Positions 49,727-59,828 of a DNA stretch of 64,000 nt are shown here, piece after piece. Source of the DNA: Zhengitettix transpicula (lineage: Eukaryota; Arthropoda; Insecta; Orthoptera; Tetrigidae). The notes under the pieces are model-generated. The model was given only the letters and a program-made list of their open reading frames with translations. It had not been told where the DNA came from and searched no databases. Position 1 is the first letter of the stretch, and each line of letters opens with the position of its first letter. The stretch lies in the NCBI GenBank assembly GCA_037074705.1, contig CM073595.1, forward strand, positions 54,121,639 to 54,185,638, written 5' to 3'. A program made the position numbers and the translations under genes.

Positions 49727-51872
49727 TTTTATAAATAAAAATGAGTGTATGTATGTATGTATGTTTGTATGTTTGTATATTTGTATGTTTGTATATTTGT
49801 ATATTTGTATGTTCGTTATACAAATCTACACAGCTGGAGAAAATTTCACCAAATTTCGTACACGTGTTCTTTGCGACCAGGAAACAAACACTGTCGGGGT
49901 GAGACGCGTCTACCAACTCCAGAAGCGGGGGCGGACGGGGGTTGAAATATTTAAACACGCTAAAACAGTCGTTATTTCCGTCGGATAAATATTTTTAGGG
50001 GTCACAGATATTGATAGTGTTTCTACCGACTGTTGGGCTGAGACGCGTCTACCACCCCCAGAAGCGGGTCGGTATTATCAGTAGAGCACTTTTAGGTGTT
50101 GGGTGGAGGAACGCTGCAATAAAATAACGCGAATACAACCGAGATTGGAGTCAAATCCAAGGATATGGATGTCGTCCAGTTCAATTATAGCATCAAATTG
50201 GCCATTTAGCCCCAATGGGCGGCAGTGGATGGGATGGAAATTTTCTAACATGTTAAATCATCGATATTAGCGTGGAATAAATAAATGCCGGGACCATTGA
50301 CGTTGATAGTATTTCTACCGATGTTGTTTGTAGGCATGATAGGGGTGGTGCTGGAGGGGATTTCCTTGAAAATAACGGGAAAACAACCGAGATTCGAGTC
50401 AAATCGAAGGTAATGGATGTCCCTGAATTTATTTATGACAATCTGGACAACGCGCGGGTATCGGCTGGGTTGGGAAGAGTTGACCAGCTGTTTTTTGCGT
50501 CGATTAAATATATTTCGGGATGAATTACATTAATACAATTTCCCTACATGTTCTCTGTGTATAATTTCAACCCCTTTCGGACTCATAAGGGTGCACATTT
50601 AAGGGTGGGCGTGAAGTAGCATTACATAAAAAGAAACCAGAAACTATCGGGATTGTCACTGAGTTTAATTAATTTCCTTGAAAATAACGGGAAAACAACC
50701 GAGATTCGAGTCAAATCGAAGGTAATGGATGTCCCTGAATTTATTTATGACAATCTGGACAACGCGCGGGTATCGGCTGGGTTGGGATGAGTTGACCGGC
50801 TGTTTTTTGCGTCAATTAAATATATTTCGGGATGAATTAGATTAATAAAACTTCCCTACATGTTCTCTATGAATAATTTCAACCCCTTTCGGACTCATAA
50901 TGGTGGGCGTGAAGTAGCATTACATAAAAAGAAACCAGAAGCTATCGGGATTGTCACTGAGCTATTAATTTCCTTGAAAATAACGGGAAAACAACCGAGA
51001 TTCGAGTCAAATCGAAGGTAATGGATGTTGCTGAATTTATTTATGACAATCTGGACAACGCGCGGGTATCGGCTGGGTTGGGATGAGTTGACCGGCTTTT
51101 TTTTCGTCAATTAAATATATTTCGGGATGAATTAGATTAATAAAATTTCCCTACATGTTCTCTGTGTGTAATTTCAACCCCTTTCGGACTAGGAAGGGTG
51201 CACCCTTAAGGGTTTGCGTGGAAGTAGCATTAGATAAAAATAAACCAGAAACTATCAGGATTGTCACTGAGTTTAATTATGACATTAAACTTGACCGTTT
51301 AAGTCCCCGAAGCGGGAGTGGTCGGGGGTGAAAAATTTCAAACATGTTAAACGGTCGATATTTGCGATAATTATTTCCTGGGGTTAATTACTTTGATAGT
51401 ATTTATACCGATGTTGTTTGTGTATAATTTAACCCGTGTGAGGGGAGCAAGCTTAGGGGTGGGGTGGAGGTACGTTAAATAAAATCCCGCAAAAACAACC
51501 GAGATTCGAATCAATTCAGAGACTATGAATGTCGCTGAGTCTAATTGTGACAACCCTGGGGGGGTAACGCGACGGGTTTGGGAGTTGTTGGGCGAGGGAA
51601 TAAATTTTCAGACAATGTAATCGGCCGATTTTTGCGTGGAATACATTCTTTTTCATTATCGCATATTTGTGGGGGTGGTCATCTTCTAACATGTAAAAAC
51701 GGCCGATATATTTAGTCAATGACTTCATCCGCCTTCGGCATGGGAGGTGAGCACATTTAGGGATAGGGTTCGAGGAGCTTTACATAAAAATAGCGCAAAA
51801 GTAACCAAAATTGGAGTCTTATGGATGGTTATAGATAAATGACATCTCGGGCAACGCCGGGCACCCAGCTAG
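49727..51872 (+). mobile_element. Helitron B, complete length with a mutated 5' end
   Basis: It starts A|TTTTATAAATAAAAATGAG (expected TC changed to TT), then a TGTATG/TTTGTATA run, one 281-type unit (AATTTCACCA at 49842), a divergent body with ~300-bp repeats, and the 3' end TCTCGGGCAACGCCGGGCAC-CCAG-CTAG (51869-51872)|T. It is about 2.15 kb and non-coding. Its 3' terminal bases are almost identical to those of Helitron C. Confidence 0.75.
50361..51245 (+). repeat. Three direct repeats of about 300 bp
   Basis: TTTCCTTGAAAATAACGGGA begins at 50361, 50673 and 50969, so the spacing is 312 and 296 bases. Each unit continues through ATTCGAGTCAAATCGAAGG, GACAATCTGGACAACGCGCG and CTACATGTTCTCTRTG. 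This array is internal to Helitron B and unrelated in sequence to the 281-bp unit. Confidence 0.85.
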
Positions 51873-51897
51873 TATCTAATAAATAAAACAGAGTGTT

Positions 51898-51936
<39 letters not shown>

Positions 51937-52593
51937 CGGTGGAACAAATTTCATACATGTGTTCTTTGCGACCAGGAAACAAACACTGTCGGGGTGAGAA
52001 ACATTTACCAACCCCAGGAGTGGGGATTGACGAGGGCTGAAATATTCAAACATGTTAAAACAGCCGATATTTGTGTCTGATAAATAATTTTAGGGGTGAA
52101 AAAGATTGATAGTGTTTATACCGATGTTCTATGAGTATAATTTCAAACCCTCATATCATGGGAAAGGAGCGCCGTTAGGAGTGGGGCTGGACAGGTATTA
52201 CAAGAAAATAACGGGAATACAACCGATATTTGAGTCAAATACAGGGTAACGGATGTCGGTGAGTTTAATTATGACATTCAAGTGGCCATTTAAAACCCAG
52301 GGGAAAGGGTTTGAACGGGAATGGAAGATTTCAAACAAGTTAAATGGTCGATATTTGAGTGGAATAAATAATTATCAGGGTCAATTACGTTGATAGTATT
52401 TCCACCTATGTTTTTTTTGTAAAATTACAACCCTTTTCGGTATGAGAGGATAGCACGCATAGGGTCGGGGGTTGAAACATTCAAACAATCTAAAACAGTC
52501 GATATTTTAGGCGGATAAAAATTTTTAGGGGTTAAAGAGATTGATAGTGTTTCTACCGATGTTATATGAGTATAATTACTATTATTACTATTG

Positions 52594-52747
52594 TTTTCTA
52601 TATCCAGATTGACTTATTATAACTACTTGACAAAATTCAGATCTAAATTTAGGCGTCATATTTATTGGAACAAATTAGGCTGTTTGTAAGCGAAGATAGG
52701 AAACCAGGAAATAAATTCATAAATTTAAAAACTTTTTCGACATAGAT
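52594..52747 (+). repeat. Direct repeat, left copy
   Basis: It begins TTTTCTATATCCAGATTGAC and ends TTTTTCGACATAGAT. It matches 54302-54451, with an extra TTTAT near GGCGTCATA. Confidence 0.9.
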
Positions 52748-54301
52748 GCCGTGGCGTCTTCCAATGAAATTATTATCAATCCAAAAACGCTTTTTCTAAC
52801 CCCAGACATCATTAGGCGTTCTGTAACAAATAATTAATCAGTTTATATTTCAAAAACACTAAACTTTCAGTCGTATTTTGTTAAATTTAAAATGGCGCGA
52901 TTATTAAATTACTTAACAAAACGTCGCTATTTTCCGTGTATATCGCGTCACACAGTGCAAATAAAATTAAGGAGATTATTTTCAAATTAATTTCTATTAT
53001 TATGCAACAACAATAATAGAAAACATAATGAACATTATCATACAAAATACGTCTTGGTTTTACAAGGCTCACCATGGCATCAGGCTCAATGCGGGCACAG
53101 TGTGTTATTTTTATTGGTTTTTAAATTGAAAATACGTAGTTAAAACCTGTGTTTTAATAGTAAAATAATTACATAACTAACGTAACAAATAATAGACCAA
53201 TTATTACTTATCACACAATATTTGTTTATCATTTACTTGCTTTTAATTAACATGATTTATTATTCATTATAAAAAGCCAATTAATTGTGTTTATGGGTAT
53301 TAATTATGGCCTTTAATTGAAAAGTTATGGAACAAATAATAATGATTGACTATAATTTTACATTTGTAAATATAGTAATTATTGATTTAAAAAATTAATT
53401 ATGGAATATGAAAAAGATGAATATGGGAACGCAAAAATCATTCCGCATAAAAAAATTGATAAAAATAAATTAATTATTTAATTTCGAAAATTTCTAATTT
53501 AAGTTCCACATTATTAATTTAATTTAGTGACTATCTAAATGTTATCGATTATTTATATATTCAAAATCATTTCTTCATTCCTCTCGGCTAGAGAGAAATA
53601 GAGAGACCAAGTAAGCAACGGCAGGCAGAGTTGTGCCGATGCATGTAAAATGGAGGAGCTGCTGCTTTAGGGGCGGTGCTTAGACTCGTGAACTGAGACA
53701 CCTGCTCGTGGAATAAGACACCTTCTTTACTTCTACTAGCAACCCGCACGACAAAATCACGAAATCCCATACTAAAATTGAAACGCTTCAAAAAGGAGGC
53801 GCTCATGACATCTGTTGGGACTTGGTTCGTACTAACGACTTAACATGAGGTTTGATTTTCACGGAGCTCGATACATCAGGGGAGCAGACGGCCTTAGTAG
53901 TTGGCGAAGTTCTTGTCTACGTCACACCTGCCCCTTCTTCCTGCCTCGCCTTGGTCAGAGGCGTTTACCCAGAACTAAGCAAAATGGCGACGTTGTTCTC
54001 TGAATTACGCAGTGCGTTTTTCTTTTAATATTAATTATATTTAGTTAAGAGGAACATTTTTTAGTACAATAAATGACGCACTATAATTTTATATTCATTT
54101 TTAGAGGTTCAAGGCAATTAATTGTTTTTATCTTACAATCAATCAACATTTATGTACTGAAATATCTTATGACTGTTTTAGGGTTATAAATACTCGATTG
54201 TAATTAAATAATTCAATAAACCCACACTGCAGTTTCATTTATATAGAAATAAATAAATAAATTCGGCTGCTGTGCGTATTTTTTATTATTATTATTGTAC
54301 A

Positions 54302-54451
54302 TTTTCTATATCCAGATTGACTTATTATAACTACTTGACAAAATTCAGTTCTAAATTAAGGCGTCATAGTGGAACAAATTAGGCCGTTTGTAAGCGAAGA
54401 TAGGAAACCAGAAAATAAACTCATAAATTTAAAAACTTTGTCGACATCGAT
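54302..54451 (+). repeat. Direct repeat, right copy
   Basis: It begins TTTTCTATATCCAGATTGAC and ends TTTGTCGACATCGAT. Helitron body resumes about ten bases after its end. Confidence 0.9.
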
Positions 54452-55007
54452 ACACGATCCAACGTGTAGGGGTGGAGGGCAGTTACAAGAAAAAAACGTG
54501 AGAACAACATAGATTCGAGACAAATCGAGGTTATAGATGTCACTGAATTTATATATGGCAACCTGGGTAGCGCGCGAAGTTGGTTGTGGGTGGGAGGGCT
54601 GGTCGGACGTGGGCGGGCGTAGAAATGTTCAAAAATGTTAACCTGTCGATATTTGCGCCAAATAAATATTTTTCGGGGTCAATGAGACTCATAATAATAC
54701 TAAATAAATTCTGTGTATAATTTCAACACCTATGGGCATGGTATGGAAGCACGCTTAGAGGTGGGGTTTTGAGAAGCGTTACATGAAAATAACGCGAATA
54801 GACCAAGATTCGAGTCAATTATGGGGTTATGGATGTCGCTCAATTTCATTGTGAAAAAATTAAGTTTTGCTCGGGGTTGGACGGGGGTAGAAATTTTTAA
54901 ACAATGGAACCGGCCGATAACACATTTAGTTGCGTTACATAAAAATAACGAAAAATTCGGGGGTTATGGATAAATGTCATCTCGGGCAACGCCGGGCACC
55001 CAGCTAG

Positions 55008-55319
55008 TTAATAATAAAATAATGGGCCACGTGACTGTGGTTATAAATCGGGTGGGATATATTTTCAGGAAACTGACTCGAAGCGTTTCAGAATATTTCC
55101 TATTCCTCTATTTTTAGTAGATCAGCTAAAATTTAGTACGGTATGAGATCATTGTCTTCTTGTATTTGGTTAAATATATGTCATGTTAAGTAGGTTAAGT
55201 GGCGATTGTTATTAAAAGCAATCAAAGTAAATCCTGATTGTGCCGACGTCATAATAAAGTGTATAAGTTTACTTCATAACGTAATAATTGATAAGAAAGG
55301 TATTCATGATTTGCCTACG
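55008..55319. other. AT-rich DNA after the Helitron array
   Basis: No gene or repeat was recognised in this short stretch. Confidence 0.5.
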
Positions 55320-55650
55320 TAAAGCTATATATAGGGTAATCCACATAATGGCCACTCGCCTCTTATAGCATAGGAAAGGCAGTAGAAGGGAGAATGTCGA
55401 CGGGTAGAGCAAGATAGCGAAGGGTTAACAAGGGCCCGGGCTTTGGTTTTAAGGATCTTACTCGGAAATTCGCCTAAAAGTGAAGCAGGACAAACCCTAG
55501 GTAGGTCGGGCTCATTGTACTTGTCCCACGCCCTTGCCATTGCCAGTTTAGGAGGCAGCTGGCCGACTATTCCAATAGGAATACCTAAGATCTACGACCC
55601 CGGAACATTAACCTCTCAAAACTGACCGAGGTGCCTCGGCTTTTGGGATC
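55320..55650. other. GC-richer unassigned segment, possible repeat
   Basis: Frames are open on both strands (minus 55325-55540, plus 55443-55625). The minus-strand translation is Pro/Ser/Leu-rich with three to four cysteines, without a domain I know. The segment ends at a six-pair palindrome, CCGAGGTGCCTCGG (about 55627). Composition and abrupt borders suggest a transposon fragment, but only one copy is in this window. Confidence 0.3.
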
Positions 55651-57258
55651 CCTAGTTCAAAAAATCAGAGTTAGGAAACACCACGACCACAAAATGAAAA
55701 CAGAAACAGATTCATGACTGCAGAGAATAGAAGCGCAACGAGAGCTCACGATATCAGGGAAAAACTATTTTTCTCGACATAAACGTAATAATTTTATTTA
55801 TCGGATATTTCTCGCCGTATCCTGCGATGAAAGTCACGAAAGTCATAACTTTCACTCTGATCCCACAAATATTTGTCAGTCTGCGCGCTCGCATAATATT
55901 TGGAAGGTCGGGATGGATCGTGCGTGTTCGCACGAGTCAAATTCGTACGAAAACGCATGTGCGGCCGGCCTTAGACTTTTACATGTGGGGTTTAGTGAAC
56001 GTATCAAATACATTTATCATTTAAATCAGAGAATCACAGACGTTATTCACTCTGTTACACCAGACGTCCTTAACCGTGTGCGGGAAGAATATCCGTGTAG
56101 GGCAACAAATGGAAACCACATCGAACTGCTTTGAATATGTACGAAACTTGGAGAGTCTGCCTTTCATTTGGTGAATATTTCACATTTCTATCTTGTTTCG
56201 TTGATTTCCTGTGAGTGGTCAAAAGTGCACCATGGCTTTATGGACATATTTTTCCCTACAAAATGCAGACATCCACAATCGTGCCCTTGTAAGCGCAACA
56301 TTCTGGTTGCTTTCAACAAGCTCTAACCATGAATAAAACACATTCCTCTTTTAGTGTAACGGCCAGGCAATTATTCCCTAGTATCCAATTCTTGGCTCAA
56401 TACTTATAGAATCGGGTCTCTTTTAGGGCTGTTGTTGAAGAATGCCTTGGAACCTTCTAACACACTTCCCGCCTTGCATAAATCTCTCCTGAAAACATGT
56501 TTTCGCGATTATCATCATCGCCATCATCGGGTGGACTGGTGTGCCGAGAATCATTTATTAAATCAATACATCGGAAAAGCCTGCATTTATTGGAAATATA
56601 TTTAATAAAGTTTCCACGTGGGTCATATCCGTTAACAGCGGTTGTTTTTATTTTACACACGCAGTTTCACAATCACAGGTTATAATAAAGAATTAGCACA
56701 CTAGTATCGGAAAAGGAAATAAACAAGCACAATTTATTTAGCTCTGACAATAATCTTCGTTCTACGTTATTACGATTTGTAGTCTAAAATTATTGAAACA
56801 TAAATGAAGGGAAACTAAATGGAAAAAAGGAAATTATCTTGAGAAAAACATAAATATTCAGGAAGATAATTTAATACGTTGCAAACTAACTTTAAAAGTC
56901 ACGAGTGGAGTAATGAGCACCATGGACAAATAAACTTTCACTTTATTGGCAAATGAGTCGAATTTGAGGATAGTATTGCTGACTAATGAACGCTGCAGTC
57001 TGCAGTAAGGACTACCAGATCTCAGAATAACGGTTTCTGGTTCCGTAGCCACAAAGTTTGGTCCTTTAGTTATATAAAAATTATATTACGTTTCACGAAC
57101 TTTAGGATATCTAGTACAGATGTGCTAGGCAATCAATATTTCAGCTATTTTGAACAGAAGCTTACAACTTTCTCTACATTCCGAACCAGACGTAATTCTA
57201 ATAGGTCTTCTTTTATAATTTGTAATTTTTTGTAAGCAACGTGCAAGTTTATTTATTA
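55651..57258. other. Mixed DNA, nothing recognised
   Basis: A perfect seven-pair hairpin, TCGTGCG-TGTT-CGCACGA, lies at 55918-55935 in a CpG-richer patch (55880-55980). Overlapping frames of 60-73 codons are not convincing. Confidence 0.45.
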
Positions 57259-57902
57259 CTATCTGGGTGCCCGGCGTTTCCCGAGTTGTCATATACCCAT
57301 AACCCCCGATTTGACTCTAATCTCGGTTGCTTTTTCGTTATCTTTATGTAACGCACCTCGACCCATATCCCTAAATGTGCTCATCTCCCATGTCGAAAGG
57401 GGTTGAAATCCCTGACCCCGAAAAAGTTTCTTTCGACGAATACATCGGCCGTTTTAACAGGTTCAAAATATCCACCCCCGCTTGGGGAGTTAAACGTTAA
57501 GTTGAATGTCATAATTAGAGTCAAATACATCCATAACCGCGGTTTCGAATCCAATCTCGGTTGTTTTTGCGTTATTTTTATGTAATGCCATTCCACTCCC
57601 ACCCTTAAAGGAGCTCCCGAAGAAAAGCCGAAAGGGGTTGAAATTATACACAAACGACATTGGTAGAATAACTGTCAATCTTTTTGACCCCGTAAAATAT
57701 TTATCCGACTCAAATATCGGCAGATTTAGCATGTTTGAATATTTCCACCCCGCTGGGTGGTAGACGTGTCTCACCCCGACAGTGTTTGTTTCCTGTTTAA
57801 AAAAGAACACGTGTACGAAATTTGGTGAAATTTGCTCCACATGTGTAGATTTGTATGCGGAACATACATAAAAATAAACACTCTCTTTTATTTATTAGAA
57901 GA
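57259..57902 (-). mobile_element. Non-autonomous Helitron, reversed, 644 bp
   Basis: On the minus strand it begins A|TCTTCTAATAAATAAAAG, carries part of the 281-type unit (57735-57850, including AAATTTCACCAAATTTCG) and body segments found in Helitrons B and C, and ends GGGAAACGCCGGGCACCCAG followed by ATAG (expected CTAG). It lacks the internal arrays, so it shows what a short family member looks like. Confidence 0.8.
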
Positions 57903-58479
57903 TAAATTTTCCTCGCGTACAAAACAAATTACAAGCCAGTCGAATATAAAGGTTCGATTACAAACTGAATCGGGAATATTCTGTATTCGTTTTTTTTTTC
58001 GATTCCAATGGATTGACTTATGATGTAACAGTCCTAACGGTCCTATTAGTAAAGGCAGACAGAGTGTATATCCTGTACCAACTGGACACATAATATTTAT
58101 CTGAGTACATAATACAAGGGCGTCGTCCGCCGAATCTTCGTGTAACGCACGCTGCGGACTACAGGCGCTCCTACTCGTCAGTCTCAATCAAACTATTATT
58201 TATACAATCTAAGAGAGTTACTAAGATATTATCAGGGTAACAATTACAAATCACACATAGAGCTAATTAATAGCTAGAAATAACGTATAGGTCTACGAGA
58301 CATAAAAAAATCGATACATCAAAATTACCAATATGACATGATGATGTATTATTTACTGTGATTATATCGTCCTTTCAAGGGAACAGAACTGTGGTTGGTT
58401 AATGTTAATATGACTTAGAAATACTCTGAAATAATTTGTGCTCATAATAAGATATATTTAACGACCATTTTAACAAACT
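57903..58479. other. Unassigned DNA
   Basis: No gene or repeat was recognised between the reversed Helitron and the LINE tail. Confidence 0.45.
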
Positions 58480-59400
58480 TAAGACTTAGATTTATTTTTC
58501 ATTCCCTTAGTCCTCGTTTGAGTAAATAGGAAACGTCATAATATCAGATTACAAGAAAGAATAAAATGTTACCATTACAAACTTCTAAAAACAAACATTG
58601 TACTTTACAAAAAATTATATAATATAAAGCAACGTTATAATAAGATAGCAATGATTAAAGAAGTGATAACTATATTATTCTTCAATTTTCATTCGGCGGA
58701 GTTTCCTGCAGCAAATCTTACATCGATTCCCGTCGAACATAAAAAATAAAATAAGTCGGCATTTAAATTCTACAAGATTGTAATCGTAAAATAATAGCAT
58801 AACTTGATAGGATACCAGTAAACTATTTTATTAAAGAGGATCTAATCTGTCCTTCCTATCTACGAACACTTTCAGCGAGGAATATGCTCCATTAATTAAC
58901 AAAGATTTTTAAATAATTTTTATTTCATCCGGAAGATTATTGTATAGATTTATCCTTGTTTCAAGAAGGTTTAGGCGATGTTTTTCAATGCGGTGTTGAG
59001 AGCGATTTCTAGTGTTGTACGAATGATTTGCTCCGTTTAGGGCACATAAATTGATATTTCTCCAAACAAAGTTTAAAATTTCTAGAAAATACGTTAAAAT
59101 CCCATGTTTCCGATACAAAGCCTTGCATCTGTCATTCCAATCCGCACCATATATGATTCGTACGGCCCGCTTTTGTAGCTTAAAAATTTGCAACGCGTGA
59201 TGCGAACGACCCCAGTTTTCTATGCCGTATGGCAGAATGAAAATATGCATGGTATACCATTTTAGATGTACGTATATCATTTTCCAGAGCTAAAACTCTT
59301 AATGTGAAGCAAATTTTGCTAAGTTTTCCCGAGAGTTTATTTATGTGATTATTCCATTTCAATTTTTTGTCAATCAGCAGACCAAGAAAAGGTCAGAAAT
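58480..59400 (-). pseudogene. LINE (non-LTR retrotransposon) 3' end, broken
   Basis: The minus-strand translation from about 59395 gives FLGLLIDKKLKWNNHI, then about 40 residues. After a frame change around 59180-59260 it continues with GIENWGRS, LQKRAVRII, a Cys-containing linker, SYNTRNRS and the end LPDEIKII. These blocks are typical of the region after the catalytic core in Jockey/CR1-like reverse transcriptases. The catalytic YADD-type motif is upstream of the truncation and absent. The frame change disables it. The 3' UTR (58908-58480) matches the copy at 33.3-33.7 kb. Confidence 0.75.
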
Positions 59401-59454
59401 TTTTTCCGAATTAGGAGTTAAAATGTCGTGATTACTTTATTATAATTCAAAAGT

Positions 59455-59500
59455 TAAACAACGTTTCGGTACATATTTGTAAACTCATCAGCTTTGGCTA
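59455..59500 (-). ncRNA. Hammerhead-ribozyme-like motif, both core boxes intact
   Basis: On the minus strand CTGATGAG (59484-59491) is followed by a stem of TACA/TGTA around AATA and then CGAAACGTTG (GAAAC at 59463-59467). Both conserved boxes, CUGAUGA and GAAAC, match the consensus; stem II is imperfect. Flanking CAAAG and CTTTTG could form a weak stem I. Downstream on the same strand the sequence runs into the LINE fragment at 59400. It is the best core match in the window, but the cleavage site is not established. Confidence 0.5.
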
Positions 59501-59790
59501 CGAATATTATCTGCTAAACATATTACAAATTTCTCCTCCACAGCATAAAACTCAATTGATGCGTTTAGTTTTTATACACAACAATATTTTATTTAGCTTA
59601 AAAAATAATAATAAATCAGGTAACCAAAATCCATGTAAATATTCCAAGAGGTTAAGGGAACAAAGCAAAATTTTAAATTACAAATTTATACAAATTATAA
59701 ATGCATGACAAAAAGAATTTTTTTTAAAAAAAATTAAATAAGTGAACGAGTACAGTGTTGAATAAATCAAATACAATAAAACATATAAAA

Positions 59791-59828
59791 CAACGTTTAT
59801 TCCACGTATCGTGGACCTCATCAGGTGA
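59791..59828 (-). ncRNA. Hammerhead-ribozyme-like motif, core box 2 altered
   Basis: On the minus strand CACCTGATGAG is followed by a GTCCACG/CGTGGA stem with a short loop, then ATAAACGTTG where GAAACG is expected. The first box and stem II are intact and the second box is mutated, so cleavage is unlikely. The GTCCAC stem links it to the motif at 4915-4955. Orientation is the same as for the motif at 59455. Confidence 0.45.

Larger units (their letters stand above)
52577..54461. mobile_element. Insertion in Helitron C, bounded by ~150-bp direct repeats
   Basis: Helitron body stops at TATATGAGTATAATT and resumes at GTGTAGGGGTGGAGGGC. Between them are two direct repeats, 52594-52747 and 54302-54451, each preceded by an ATT-rich run and differing at about a dozen positions and one short deletion. 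The 1.55 kb between them is AT-rich apart from a GC-richer core at 53580-54000 and has no recognisable frame. The layout suggests a small terminal-repeat element, but a clear TG...CA edge, primer-binding site and target duplication were not found. Confidence 0.5.
51875..55007 (+). mobile_element. Helitron C with both ends, interrupted by an insertion
   Basis: It begins A|TCTAATAAATAAAACAGAG two bases after the CTAG of Helitron B, and ends CGGGCAACGCCGGGCACCCAG-CTAG (55004-55007)|T. A (TA)n run (51898-51935) replaces the TTTGTATG run, then one partial 281-type unit and body sequence follow. Between about 52577 and 54461 the body is split by unrelated DNA bounded by direct repeats. Without that insertion the element would be about 1.25 kb. 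No replicase is encoded. Confidence 0.8.

Noticed and set aside
46678..55007. CRISPR-like regularly spaced repeats
   Set aside because: Units are 281 bp without spacers, in a eukaryotic context; the ends identify Helitrons.
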